Source of the DNA: G965195345 sp965277625
GTDB taxonomy: Bacteria > Pseudomonadota > Gammaproteobacteria > CAKMZV01
Direction: 5' to 3'
Assembly (NCBI GenBank): GCA_965277625.1
Contig: OZ255827.1
Span: 1,550,001-1,614,000 of the forward strand
DNA: 64,000 nucleotides
Made by a program: the position numbers and the translations under genes. The notes beneath the pieces are model-generated. The model was not told the DNA's origin. It ran no database searches and saw only the letters and a program-made list of their open reading frames with translations. Positions 24,840 through 34,734 of the stretch are shown one piece after another (positions within the stretch are counted from its first letter, which is position 1; each line of letters begins with the position of its first letter).

Positions 24840-25368
24840 AATCTTATTTGGTTCAATTCTGATTGTCGTCGCCATCCTGCTCGTTAGTCGTGACGAGGGC
24901 ATAACCGAGCAAGCACCTCAATCGGTCGCTCAAAAACAATTCAGAGTATCCTCAATGACCACCTTTTACCTGTCTGACACCAGTCGTTTGGTACTTCAAA
25001 GTCCATTCAGTGAATATGACGCTTTGAACCAATCATTTGTCTTAGAACAGCCAGCGATCGTCCATCAAAATGCGGATAAATCTACGGTCACCTTAACATC
25101 ACAAATAGGCATTCTTTCAGACAAAAACAATCAAATTGCGTTTAAAGAGAAAGTATGGATAGAAACATTTGGTAAGTACGCCAATACAGTAAAAACGGCT
25201 TTTTTGATGCTTGATTTATCGACCAACCAAGCCAGAAATAATGTCCAGAACACTATTTCTGGAGCCTGGGGTCAGACCACAGGTGAAAATCTATTACTCA
25301 GTTTGGATGACAATACTCTGAATTTACAGAATGTTGCATCAACGATAAATGCCCAGACACAGAAATGA
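24826..25368 (+). CDS. lptC: LPS export system protein LptC
   Basis: The 180-residue bitopic protein has one N-terminal membrane helix (about 4-22) and a periplasmic beta-jellyroll domain. LptC hands lipopolysaccharide from the LptB2FG extractor to LptA. I chose ATG 24826, which overlaps nusB by 14 bases and gives a clean signal anchor; a TTG seven codons earlier is possible. The fold is supported by the Y-L-S-D-T-S and N-N-Q-I-A-F-K-E-K-V segments and by lptA and lptB next to it. Confidence 0.85.
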   Translation: MITLKILFGSILIVVAILLVSRDEGITEQAPQSVAQKQFRVSSMTTFYLSDTSRLVLQSPFSEYDALNQSFVLEQPAIVHQNADKSTVTLTSQIGILSDKNNQIAFKEKVWIETFGKYANTVKTAFLMLDLSTNQARNNVQNTISGAWGQTTGENLLLSLDDNTLNLQNVASTINAQTQK

Positions 25369-25871
25369 TTGGAATCTCTTGTAAAATGAAAACTTATTTC
25401 AAACTCTTTATGATCAGTCTTATATTTGGTTGGGTACCAGCATATGCGGCAGACACAGCTCAATCAACCCAAACCATTAAAATAGAGGCCAATAATCTCA
25501 AGATTTCGAAAGATGGCAATGAAATCATTTATAAGGGTAATGTGATTGCCATCCGAGATAATGTCACCATTCATGCAGATCAAATCAAAGTGATCAGTGA
25601 TAATGATGAAATCCAAACCATTCACGCAACGGGCACACCAGCCACCCTGTATAAAAATGATCCCATTGAGCCCTTTAATTCAAGCGCCTCACTCATTATA
25701 TGGCATGCTAAATCCGATAAATTGACCATGAAAGGCAAGGCCAAAGCACAACAGAAAGACAACCACTTGCAAAGTGAAACGATTATTTATAACCTAAATG
25801 ACAATGTACTCGAAGCAGGTGGCGGAAATTCGCGCGTCATAACAACCATCAATCCTGAACAAGAACAATGA
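25365..25871 (+). CDS. lptA: LPS transport periplasmic protein LptA
   Basis: LptA bridges the periplasm in LPS export. The 168 residues carry a signal peptide ending near VPAYA-AD and an OstA-type domain with IKIEANNLKI, YKGNVIAI and IHADQIKV. The ATG at 25365 overlaps the lptC stop (ATGA); an in-frame ATG at 25386 gives a shorter, more typical signal peptide, so either start is possible. It overlaps lptB by four bases. Confidence 0.9.
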   Translation: MIGISCKMKTYFKLFMISLIFGWVPAYAADTAQSTQTIKIEANNLKISKDGNEIIYKGNVIAIRDNVTIHADQIKVISDNDEIQTIHATGTPATLYKNDPIEPFNSSASLIIWHAKSDKLTMKGKAKAQQKDNHLQSETIIYNLNDNVLEAGGGNSRVITTINPEQEQ

Positions 25872-26593
25872 TCAGCACTTTAACAGCCGAACATCTTGCC
25901 AAATCCTATCAGAGTAAAAAAGCCGTAAGCGATGTATCCCTCAAAGTTAACAGTGGTCAGATCGTCAGTTTATTGGGCCCGAATGGCGCAGGCAAAACAA
26001 CGACATTCTATATAATCTCAGGGCTGATTCAGCCCGACGAAGGAACAATCTTCTTAGATCAAGCAGATATCTCAAATTTTCCTATACATAAGCGGGCTCA
26101 ACTGGGTATTGGCTATTTGCCACAAGAAGTTTCAATATTTAGAGGATTAAGTGTTTATGACAACCTCATCGCTGTCTTAGAGTTCACGGCATTGTCAAAA
26201 CAACAACAGCAGAAAAAGGCCAATTTGTTATTATCCGAATTTAATTTAGAGCACGTCAAAGATACGCTCGGACTCCAACTTTCAGGTGGCGAAAGACGAC
26301 GGGTAGAAATTGCTCGAGCTTTGGCGACTGAACCCAAATTCATCCTATTGGATGAACCTTTTGCAGGCGTTGATCCCATCTCTGTGGGTGAGACCAAAGC
26401 GCTTATTCAAGCCGTCGCCAAAAAAAATATTGGGATCATTATTACCGATCATAACGTCCGGGAAACTTTGAGTATTTGTGATTTGGCTTATATACTCAAC
26501 CAGGGTGAACTGATTGCCACAGGGACGCCTAAAACCATCATTGAACATCCTCAGGTCAAGCAGGCTTATTTGGGTAATGACTTCAATCTTTAA
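25868..26593 (+). CDS. lptB: LPS export ABC transporter ATPase LptB
   Basis: The 241-residue ABC ATPase powers LPS extraction with LptF and LptG. Walker A GPNGAGKTT, Q-loop PQEVSIFRGL, signature LSGGERRRVEIARAL and Walker B ILLDEPFAGVDP are present, and the RGLSVYDNL segment is typical of LptB. It ends the lptCAB unit. lptF and lptG are not in the window. Confidence 0.95.
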   Translation: MISTLTAEHLAKSYQSKKAVSDVSLKVNSGQIVSLLGPNGAGKTTTFYIISGLIQPDEGTIFLDQADISNFPIHKRAQLGIGYLPQEVSIFRGLSVYDNLIAVLEFTALSKQQQQKKANLLLSEFNLEHVKDTLGLQLSGGERRRVEIARALATEPKFILLDEPFAGVDPISVGETKALIQAVAKKNIGIIITDHNVRETLSICDLAYILNQGELIATGTPKTIIEHPQVKQAYLGNDFNL

Positions 26594-26662
26594 AGCAAAA
26601 TCATATTCAAATGCCAAATGAACGAATACGATGGCCTCATGCCAAATAATTGAGTAATTCCC

Positions 26663-29600
26663 GTGCAGTCTTTTTTTCAACGCTTTTTATCAAATCATGT
26701 CTTAGCCAATTTCTTTTTTGTATTGGTTATCTTTATTGGGGCCGTCACCTATCAAACATTACCAAGACAACAAGATCCAACCATCAACTTTAACTGGGTC
26801 AGCATCACCACAGTTTTACCGGGCGCCTCGGCTCAGATCATTGAGGAAAAAGTCACACAACCATTAGAAGAGGGTTTAGAGAACGTTGGTGACATTAAAT
26901 TTGTGACCAGCTACAATCGGCAAAATGTTTCCGCCATAGTCATTCGTTTTAACGACATCAGCGAAGATGATTTTGATACTCGCATCCAGGATGTCCGGCG
27001 AATCATGCAGAGTAAGCGAGCCGAACTGCCGAGCGAAGCCTCTGATCCTGAAGTGATTGAAATAACCAGCTCTAATGGTTTTCCAAGCGCTTTTGTCGTC
27101 ATTACCAGTCCAAACAATGACGAAAAACTCCGTTTAGCTGCCAAACAGTTGCGACGGGAGCTGAATCGTCTAAAGCGCGTTGATAGTGTCAATGAAGCCG
27201 CACTGACTGATCCACAAATCACCATTGCATTTAAGCCAGAGAAATTGGTTCAATATCAACTCTCAATAAACGATTTGATAACGTCCATACGTCAAGCTGT
27301 GCAAGATGTTGCCGCAGGTGACGTTGACATCAAAAATCAATCTTGGTTGGTGATCCTGCAAGGTGAAACACAGAATATTCAGAATCTTGCCAATATACCC
27401 ATACAAACGCCACGAGGAGAGATACCTCTGTCGGTTATAGCGGACGTTTCGCGCAATCAAGCTGAACCAAGCACCTTGGTTGAATACGAAGGCAAACCAG
27501 CTGTCATGCTTTCAGTCTTAAAGAAGGAAAATGAGAATACCTTGCAATTGGTTGAGCAGATAGGGGCAATCGTTGACGAAAAAAATAGCATAGCAAAAGA
27601 TGGCATTCAATATTATCTTGCTGATGATCAAACCGACGTTACACGCAAAGCGCTCAATGTCATGCAAAGTAATTTTGCCATTGGTTTGGTGTTCGTGCTT
27701 CTGGTCACCTGGTTGTTTCTTGGTTTTAGAATAGCGCTCATGACCACTATTGGCATCCCATTCACCGTCGCTGGTACGATTTGGATCATCGGCCAATTAG
27801 GGTTCACCTTAAATACCATGGTCTTTTTAGGGATGGTTATTGCCCTTGGCATGATGGTTGATGATGCAGTGGTGGTGGTTGAATCCATCTACTATAAAAT
27901 GCAACAAAAAGTGAAAACGACCACCGCTGTGATCGATGGTATCAAAGAGGTCATAGCCCCAGTTTCTACGTCAGTATTAACCACAATTTCAGCCTTCCTG
28001 CCCCTTATGTTGCTGCCCGGTTTATTAGGGAAATTTATGTTGGTTGTCCCACTGGTTGTGACCATTGCCTTACTCGTTTCACTCATCGAAGCCTATTGGC
28101 TTTTGCCCTCTCACGTGATGATGATGAACATGGATCAAACCAAAGAAGGTCGCGTAGCGCGCTACCGTAAATCTTTCCTGCATGGTTTAAGAAACAAATA
28201 CGCCAAAATATTGCTCAAAATCATGCGTTACCCCAAAATCACCATAATGCTATTTATACTGTTGGCAATTGGGGTATTTGGCGGCGGAGCGGCTGGTATC
28301 GCATCGGGCTACCTCAAGGTGGACTTTTTTGCCAATGATCCACTGCGTTTGTTTTATGTCAATGTCAAAATGCCCAGCGGCACACCCTTAGACAAAACCA
28401 TGCAAAAAGTCGCCGAAGTTGAAACCATTGTACGCCGCACCATCAACAAAGCAGAAAGACGATCCATTGTGGCTTATGCTGGCCAGGCTTTTACCGAAAC
28501 GGCACCGGTTTACGGCAAGCATTATGGGCAAATCTTAGTCAGTTTAAAACCCAAACAAGCCGATTTTCTCTCAATTGATGAATTGGTCAAACAGCTAACC
28601 AAAGAAGTAGCGGTGGTTGAAGAAGGCACGCAAGAACTAAACTTTCTAACACTGGCGGGCGGTCCACCTGCCGGCAAAGCCATCAATATGAAAATACTCG
28701 GTGATGATTACGACCGCATACGCAGTGCAGCAGACCAACTGAAGCGTATTATGCGCAATGACCCAGACTATCTCAACGTTGACGATGATGATACGCCAGG
28801 CACTTGGGGATTGAATGTGCAAATTGACTATGCAAAAGCACGTTTGTACAACATCCAGCCACAACAAATTTCACAATTCATTGTGGCTCTGGTTGATGGT
28901 GTCATCATTGCCCAAACACTGATCGATAATGAATACATTGACATTCGATTAAAAGCTCAAAACGATCCAAATAGTGAAGACATCACAGATTATATTCTTT
29001 CAAAAAACATAATCTCTCCAAGTGGTGCCATCGTCCCCATCCGCTCGCTGGTCAAAACTAAAACTGAAATTGTTCGGGGCAATATATTGCACTATAATTT
29101 TCAGAAGTCAATCACGCTTTCTGCAGATATAGTGACCAGTCGTACTGATACTCTTGCTGCCAATAATAAACTGACGAACCATTGGAAAAAAATCAATGCC
29201 CAATTCCCAGATTTGAGCATTGATTCATCGGGGCAGTTTGATGACATTAATGAAAGCTTGGCCACATTGCCCATTTTATTTCTTTATGGTTTGGCGCTTA
29301 TGTATCTGATTTTAGGGACTCAATTTAGAAGCTATATTCAACCACTCGTGGTCTTTACAGCCATTCCATTGGCGTTTATTGGCGTCGTTATAGGCTTGTT
29401 GATCACCAGAAACATCATCAGCGTTTATACACTTATTGGTTCTGTTGCGCTGTCGGGCATTGCCGTTAATGCCGCCATTGTCATGGTTGCAACCGCCAAC
29501 GCCAATCAAGCTGCGGGAATGATCCGCAGCCATGCCATTTTTTATGCCGCCAAAAGACGCATTGTACCCATCCTCATTACTTCATCTACCACAGTGGCTG

Positions 29601-29785
29601 GACTGATGGCATTGGCCATAGGGGTGGGCGGAAAATCGTTATTATGGGGGCCCATCGCCTCTGTTATTGTCTCGGGGGTATTCTTCTCGGGCACATTGTC
29701 TTTGCTGGTCATTCCAATCATCTACATCTGCTATGAAAAAATGCGGTTTTTTCGCTGGCCGAGATTAAAGAAAGCCAGTGGCTAA
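26663..29785 (+). CDS. RND (HAE1/AcrB-type) efflux permease
   Basis: The 1040-residue inner-membrane pump has the RND layout: one helix, a large periplasmic loop, six helices, a second loop and five helices. The proton-relay motif GMMVDDAVVVVE near residue 396 keeps both aspartates. The start GTG 26663 is preceded by no strong ribosome site. RND pumps work with a membrane fusion protein and an outer-membrane channel, and neither is adjacent; the gene is flanked by lptB and a non-coding region. The substrate cannot be inferred. It resembles the DPTINFNW subfamily of metal or multidrug pumps. Confidence 0.9.
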   Translation: MQSFFQRFLSNHVLANFFFVLVIFIGAVTYQTLPRQQDPTINFNWVSITTVLPGASAQIIEEKVTQPLEEGLENVGDIKFVTSYNRQNVSAIVIRFNDISEDDFDTRIQDVRRIMQSKRAELPSEASDPEVIEITSSNGFPSAFVVITSPNNDEKLRLAAKQLRRELNRLKRVDSVNEAALTDPQITIAFKPEKLVQYQLSINDLITSIRQAVQDVAAGDVDIKNQSWLVILQGETQNIQNLANIPIQTPRGEIPLSVIADVSRNQAEPSTLVEYEGKPAVMLSVLKKENENTLQLVEQIGAIVDEKNSIAKDGIQYYLADDQTDVTRKALNVMQSNFAIGLVFVLLVTWLFLGFRIALMTTIGIPFTVAGTIWIIGQLGFTLNTMVFLGMVIALGMMVDDAVVVVESIYYKMQQKVKTTTAVIDGIKEVIAPVSTSVLTTISAFLPLMLLPGLLGKFMLVVPLVVTIALLVSLIEAYWLLPSHVMMMNMDQTKEGRVARYRKSFLHGLRNKYAKILLKIMRYPKITIMLFILLAIGVFGGGAAGIASGYLKVDFFANDPLRLFYVNVKMPSGTPLDKTMQKVAEVETIVRRTINKAERRSIVAYAGQAFTETAPVYGKHYGQILVSLKPKQADFLSIDELVKQLTKEVAVVEEGTQELNFLTLAGGPPAGKAINMKILGDDYDRIRSAADQLKRIMRNDPDYLNVDDDDTPGTWGLNVQIDYAKARLYNIQPQQISQFIVALVDGVIIAQTLIDNEYIDIRLKAQNDPNSEDITDYILSKNIISPSGAIVPIRSLVKTKTEIVRGNILHYNFQKSITLSADIVTSRTDTLAANNKLTNHWKKINAQFPDLSIDSSGQFDDINESLATLPILFLYGLALMYLILGTQFRSYIQPLVVFTAIPLAFIGVVIGLLITRNIISVYTLIGSVALSGIAVNAAIVMVATANANQAAGMIRSHAIFYAAKRRIVPILITSSTTVAGLMALAIGVGGKSLLWGPIASVIVSGVFFSGTLSLLVIPIIYICYEKMRFFRWPRLKKASG

Positions 29786-30457
29786 AGACAAAATCCCCCA
29801 AGTTTATTCAATAATTTTACACATTGTTAAAATCTAACCAATCAGCTGATTTCGTTGAATTATCCACAGAGTTATCCACAGAACCTTCTCGTCAAAATGC
29901 TTATATTTTTCATTGAATTTTTTTTATAAACAATTGATTTTCATAAATATAGTGGAATAATTGAGGTTTTTAAGTGATTATTAGCATTTTGATCCGCTAT
30001 AAGTTATCAACAAATCACATAACTCGTTGATTAAAGGCAATATTACGCATAGGCAGCATCATTTTATGGATCAATAGCAAAGCCTAAGCACCGGATCTTG
30101 AGCAACGATTTTCAAATGCATAAAAATGACAATCTTAGCTGGATGACTCAATAAGAAGAATGTGCTATTATTTTAAAATCATCGTTCTTTGTACAGTCAT
30201 ACCATGTTATTAATGAGGGCTGGACTCAATGTTGCTGACAAAATATCAATCACATAATAATGATCAAACATTCGGGCATAAAAACGCTTAGATCATATTT
30301 TTACAATCAAGCACCGAATGGAGTGAACATATATAATTAAACGTCGTATGATTGATCAAATGGTCATTGAAGCAAAACGTCATTTGACCCACTGCTATGC
30401 AATAAGTCCAAGATTTTTTCCATAAGACAATAAATATCGAACATATACCTTCAAACT
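29786..30457. other. Long non-coding region with DnaA boxes, AT-rich stretch and several GATC sites
   Basis: About 670 bases between the pump and leuC carry no supported gene. Two perfect DnaA boxes lie at its start, followed by an AT-rich run (about 29895-29975) and a TTATCAACA near 30004-30012. At least six GATC sites lie downstream of the boxes. These features fit a replication origin or a DnaA-controlled region, but the region may also simply be a leader for leuC. Confidence 0.45.
29860..29880 (+). promoter_or_regulatory. Tandem pair of DnaA boxes
   Basis: TTATCCACA occurs at 29860-29868 and again at 29872-29880, both perfect matches to the DnaA consensus, 12 bases apart start to start. 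The next 100 bases are strongly AT-rich. Confidence 0.7.
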
Positions 30458-31879
30458 ATGATGAATGCCGTTAGTCAAACTCTGTACGACAAACTTTGGG
30501 ATCGACATGTTGTTGAATCTATGGATACCGACAATGCTTTGATTTACATTGATCGACACCTGATACACGAGGTTACCTCTCCCCAAGCATTTGAGGGATT
30601 ACAGTTGGCCAATCGAAGCCCTTGGCGTACGAACGCCATCTTAGCGGTGCCTGACCATAATGTACCCACACGCGATCATCAAGCGGGGGCGCAAGGAATC
30701 CTTGAAAAAGTCTCCCGACTACAGGTTGAAACCTTGGATAAAAACACCCAAAAATATAAAATCAGACAAATCCCCTTAACCGATCTAAGACAAGGCATTG
30801 TTCACATCATTGGACCCGAACAGGGTTTTACACTGCCAGGCATGACTTTGGTCTGTGGCGATTCACATACATCAACACACGGTGCCTTGGGCTGTTTGGC
30901 CATGGGCATTGGTACTTCTGAAGTTGAACATGTTTTGGCTACCCAATGCTTGATTCAGAAAAAATTGAAGAACATGCTCATTGAGATTACTGGGCAACTG
31001 GTGCCTGGTGTCTATGCCAAAGACGTGATTCTCGCCATCATTGGTGAAATTGGTACAGCAGGGGGCACGGGCTATGCCATTGAATTTGCTGGTTCTGTGA
31101 TCCGTGATATGAGCATCGAAGGCCGAATGACCATCTGTAATATGGCCATTGAAGCGGGCTCTCGAGCAGGGATGGTTGCCGTTGATGATCAAACCATCGA
31201 ATACGTGAAATCAAAACCAGCAGCACCAAAAGGCGATCTTTGGCTTCAAGCAGAACAAGATTGGAGAACGCTCCATTCGGACCCCGAAGCGACATTTGAT
31301 AAGGTTGTCACCATCGATGGCAGCAAGATAAAACCTCAAGTGAGCTGGGGCACTTCTCCTGAAATGGTCGTTTCAGTTGATGGACGCATCCCCTCCCCTC
31401 AGCAAGCGCAGTCCACAGGCAAAACTCAGTCCATTGAGCAAGCTCTGGCATACATGGATTTATCGGGTGATATGCCCGTTGTTGACATTCCCATCGATTA
31501 TGTCTTTATTGGTTCTTGTACCAATGCACGCATTGAAGATTTGCGCGCTGCTGCAAAATATGTGACCAACAAGAAAATTGCCCCCTCCATTGAACGCGCC
31601 ATTGTTGTGCCTGGATCTGGACTGGTCCGCCAACAAGCCGAACAAGAAGGATTGGATAAGCTATTCATTGACGCGGGTTTTGAATGGCGCGAGGCTGGTT
31701 GTTCAATGTGTTTGGGCATGAACGAAGACCAATTGCCTGAAGGCAAACATTGTGCCTCAACTTCAAATAGAAATTTTGAAGGGCGTCAGGGCAGAGGGGG
31801 GCGCACCCATTTGGTTAGCCCAGCCATGGCAGCCGCTGCAGCCGTTAATGGTCACTTTACTGACACGCGTCACTTATAA
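30458..31879 (+). CDS. leuC: 3-isopropylmalate dehydratase large subunit
   Basis: LeuC is the 4Fe-4S aconitase-family subunit that isomerises isopropylmalate in leucine synthesis. The 473 residues match the family. TLYDKLWDRH and the IDRHLIHEVTSPQAF segment, CGDSHTSTHGALG, FIGSCTNARIEDL and CSMCLGMN carry the cluster cysteines. The small subunit leuD and the rest of the leucine pathway are not adjacent; the next gene is mlaF. The start is followed by a second ATG, so M1 or M2 may be used. Confidence 0.95.
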   Translation: MMNAVSQTLYDKLWDRHVVESMDTDNALIYIDRHLIHEVTSPQAFEGLQLANRSPWRTNAILAVPDHNVPTRDHQAGAQGILEKVSRLQVETLDKNTQKYKIRQIPLTDLRQGIVHIIGPEQGFTLPGMTLVCGDSHTSTHGALGCLAMGIGTSEVEHVLATQCLIQKKLKNMLIEITGQLVPGVYAKDVILAIIGEIGTAGGTGYAIEFAGSVIRDMSIEGRMTICNMAIEAGSRAGMVAVDDQTIEYVKSKPAAPKGDLWLQAEQDWRTLHSDPEATFDKVVTIDGSKIKPQVSWGTSPEMVVSVDGRIPSPQQAQSTGKTQSIEQALAYMDLSGDMPVVDIPIDYVFIGSCTNARIEDLRAAAKYVTNKKIAPSIERAIVVPGSGLVRQQAEQEGLDKLFIDAGFEWREAGCSMCLGMNEDQLPEGKHCASTSNRNFEGRQGRGGRTHLVSPAMAAAAAVNGHFTDTRHL

Positions 31880-31977
31880 TCGTTTGAACATTTGACAATA
31901 CTGCTCTTAGAATTTAAACCTTTGTTGAACGATCAATCGTCAATCACTGAATAATATTTATTTAGTCTGGACTAATA

Positions 31978-32769
31978 ATGCCTATTATTGAATTAGAACA
32001 TGTCGTTTTTAAACGATCGACCAAAACCATTTTCAATCATCTGAATTTGAGCATTGATGACAATGGTATCACTGCGCTTATGGGACCCAGTGGTGTGGGC
32101 AAAACCACCCTGCTACAATTGATTACTGCTCAAATAAAGCCAGATTCAGGCACGGTCAGAGTATTGGGAGACGACATTCATAAATTGAAGCGCAAAGCGC
32201 TGTTTGAATTACGCAAAAAGATTGGCGTGCTTTTCCAAAATGGCGGCTTGTTGGGTGATCTAACCGTCTTTGAAAACGTGGCCTTGCCTCTGCAAGAAAA
32301 CACCCGCTTAAATCAGTCTATGATTCGCAACCTGGTCTTAATGAAATTAGAAGTTGTTGGTTTAAGGGGCGTTTGCGACCAATATCCAAATGCACTCTCT
32401 GGCGGTATGGCACGACGGGTTTCCTTTGCACGGGCACTTGCTTTAGACCCACCCATTCTTCTGTTTGATGAACCCTTTGTTGGGCAAGACCCCATCAGCA
32501 TGGGCATCTTGATGCGCCTCATTAAATCTTGCTCCAAAGCCATGGACACAACCTCTGTCGTGGTCTCACACGACGTAGAAGAAGTCCTCAGCATTTCTGA
32601 CTATGTCTTTTTAATTTCTCAAGGCAATGTGGTCGATCAAGGCAAACCCGAGGCGCTTCGTTCAAATCAAACCGCCTACTCTGAACAATTTGTATTGGGC
32701 AAACCAGACGGTCCTGTCCCCTTTCATCAACCGACTCAGATTGAGTATATCAGCGATCTTATACAATGA
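31978..32769 (+). CDS. mlaF: Phospholipid-trafficking ABC ATPase MlaF
   Basis: MlaF powers the MlaFEDB complex that moves phospholipids between the inner and outer membrane. The 263 residues have Walker A GPSGVGKTTL, signature LSGGMARRV and Walker B LLFDEPFVGQDP. The FQNGGLLGDLTVFENV segment is typical of MlaF. It overlaps mlaE by four bases (ATGA). Confidence 0.95.
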   Translation: MPIIELEHVVFKRSTKTIFNHLNLSIDDNGITALMGPSGVGKTTLLQLITAQIKPDSGTVRVLGDDIHKLKRKALFELRKKIGVLFQNGGLLGDLTVFENVALPLQENTRLNQSMIRNLVLMKLEVVGLRGVCDQYPNALSGGMARRVSFARALALDPPILLFDEPFVGQDPISMGILMRLIKSCSKAMDTTSVVVSHDVEEVLSISDYVFLISQGNVVDQGKPEALRSNQTAYSEQFVLGKPDGPVPFHQPTQIEYISDLIQ

Positions 32770-33536
32770 ATTGGATTCAAAGTATAGGCAAACTGGTGCT
32801 CGATGTCACCCAAACAACGGGCAAGATCTCGTTATTTGTTTGGCTTCTTTTGGCTTCGGGATTTAAAAGAAAGGGTTTCTTAAAGCTGTTAATCAAACAA
32901 ATATTCAATACGGGGGTGCTTTCTTTACCGATCATCCTTGTTGCGGGTTTATTCGTCGGCATGGTCCTTGGCCTACAACTCTATTCCACGCTCGCAAGAT
33001 TCGGGTCTGAAGAAGTGCTTGGTGTTGTCACAGCACTGTCGTTTTATCGAGAGCTGGGGCCTGTTTTAACCGCCATTTTATTCGCTGCTAGGGCAGGTTC
33101 TGCTTTGGCAACAGAAATTGGTGTGATGAAAACCACTCAACAATTAGCCGCCTTAGAAATGATGGCCATTGACCCCATGTATAGAATCTTTCATCCACGT
33201 TTATTGGCCAGTATTATTGTCATGCCCGCTCTGAATTTTATTTTTGTTGCCGTTGGGCTTATTGGATCTTGGTATATAGGGTCCTATGTACTAGGCATAG
33301 ATGGCGCCTCCTTTTGGACACAAATACAAGACCAGGTTGATTGGGTTTCAGACGTATTAAATGGCACGGTCAAATCGTTTATTTTTGGTTGTATTTGTGC
33401 CATTTTGGCGCTTTTTTATGGTTATGATTGCCGACCCACAGTTGATGGCACCAGCTTGGCCACAACAAAAACCGTGGTTTACAGTTGCTTGCTGGTACTG
33501 GGGTCAAACGTCATTCTTACTGCAATTATGTTTTAA
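32766..33536 (+). CDS. mlaE: Phospholipid-trafficking permease MlaE
   Basis: This 256-residue inner-membrane permease of the MlaE/DUF140 family has five or so helices. The FYRELGPVLTAILFAARAGS segment and the late CRPTVDGTSLATTKTVV motif are diagnostic. It works with MlaF, MlaD and MlaB, all encoded here. Confidence 0.95.
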   Translation: MNWIQSIGKLVLDVTQTTGKISLFVWLLLASGFKRKGFLKLLIKQIFNTGVLSLPIILVAGLFVGMVLGLQLYSTLARFGSEEVLGVVTALSFYRELGPVLTAILFAARAGSALATEIGVMKTTQQLAALEMMAIDPMYRIFHPRLLASIIVMPALNFIFVAVGLIGSWYIGSYVLGIDGASFWTQIQDQVDWVSDVLNGTVKSFIFGCICAILALFYGYDCRPTVDGTSLATTKTVVYSCLLVLGSNVILTAIMF

Positions 33537-33623
33537 TCTTATACGATTGATCAATTAACAGAGACTAAAACAGGCTCTTGCGCCAAGAAAGATTATAATA
33601 TCACCCCTTATGAGACATTTATT

Positions 33624-34070
33624 ATGAGTGAAAGAAAATTACAGGTTTGGGTCGGCTTATTTACAGTGCTTGTATTGGCATCATTGTTTTTCATTGCCAT
33701 TAAGGGGAGCAATTTAAATGTATTTCAGTCATCAGACGGCTACAAACTCAATGTTTATTTTGGCGAAATCGGCGGCTTAAAAAAATCAGCCCCAGTCACT
33801 ATGGCCGGTGTTGAAATAGGCCGAGTGGCTTCTATAGGATTAGACCCGTCAACTTTCCAAGCCAAGGTTGTACTGAACATTTATGAGCGTTATAACCAGT
33901 TACCACTGGATAGTTCGGCCAGCATCCTAACTTCAGGCATATTGGGTGAAAAATATATTGGCATCACGCCAGGGGGAGATACAGAGTCTTTACTGAATGG
34001 CGACACCATAGAGATCAGCCAGTCAGCTTTGGTACTGGAAAATCTCATTAGCACTTTTCTTAATAAATAA
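33624..34070 (+). CDS. mlaD: MCE-domain lipid transport protein MlaD
   Basis: The 148-residue protein has an N-terminal helix (about 8-26) and a single MCE domain with GGLKKSAPVTMAGVEIG and ILGEKYIGI. MlaD forms a hexameric ring in the periplasm on the MlaFEB core. Confidence 0.95.
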   Translation: MSERKLQVWVGLFTVLVLASLFFIAIKGSNLNVFQSSDGYKLNVYFGEIGGLKKSAPVTMAGVEIGRVASIGLDPSTFQAKVVLNIYERYNQLPLDSSASILTSGILGEKYIGITPGGDTESLLNGDTIEISQSALVLENLISTFLNK

Positions 34071-34078
34071 ATTTCAAT

Positions 34079-34681
34079 ATGATCATCCGCAATCTCATCA
34101 TAGTCCTCATGCTTTCCTTTTTTACGACGATTGCCCAAGCAGAGCAAACCGTCTTACGAGACTTGATGGCCAAACACACTCAAAATTTCTACGAAAACTT
34201 GGAGTTGGATAGAAATCATTATGACGATCAACCTCGTGAACTTAGAAAACTGGTTGAGCAACATTTTGATCATTTTTTTGATTGGCAGCGTATGTCACGT
34301 TTTGTGCTTGGAAAATATAGCCGAACGACGAATAAGGATGATATGGCCACCTTCACGCGAGAATTCAGAGAATTACTGCTGAACTCTTATGCGACTGTGA
34401 TGCTTCGTTACAGTTTTAATCAATTTGTATTCCTACCAGAACGTTCTGGACGGCGTGAAGGCACTTATATATTAAAAACCATCACTAAGACGGGTACAAA
34501 AGACATTCCTATAGAATATTATGTAATCGCTTCAGAAACCGACAAAAAGATCATTGATGTTCGGGTAGAAGGTTTGAGTTTGCTCATTAACTACCGAAAA
34601 GCATTCGCCGAAGAAATACAAAATAAATCAGTTCAAGCCTTAATTGAAAACATTAAGACACGCAATAAAAAAATCCAATAA
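34079..34681 (+). CDS. mlaC: Periplasmic phospholipid-binding protein MlaC
   Basis: The 200-residue Tol-Tol-Ttg2-type periplasmic carrier shuttles phospholipid between MlaD and the outer-membrane MlaA. A signal peptide ends near TIAQA-EQ. FDWQRMSRFVLGKYSR and the closing VEGLSLLINYRKAF segments match the family. It lies between mlaD and mlaB as usual. Confidence 0.93.
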   Translation: MIIRNLIIVLMLSFFTTIAQAEQTVLRDLMAKHTQNFYENLELDRNHYDDQPRELRKLVEQHFDHFFDWQRMSRFVLGKYSRTTNKDDMATFTREFRELLLNSYATVMLRYSFNQFVFLPERSGRREGTYILKTITKTGTKDIPIEYYVIASETDKKIIDVRVEGLSLLINYRKAFAEEIQNKSVQALIENIKTRNKKIQ

Positions 34682-34734
34682 GATTGCGCTTACTTTACAA
34701 ATTCTGCTTAATCCTCTAAGACTGCCACCGTCAT

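Noticed and set aside
30260..30340. Leucine attenuator leader peptide upstream of leuC
   Set aside because: The only short frame found has a single leucine codon and no terminator hairpin follows.
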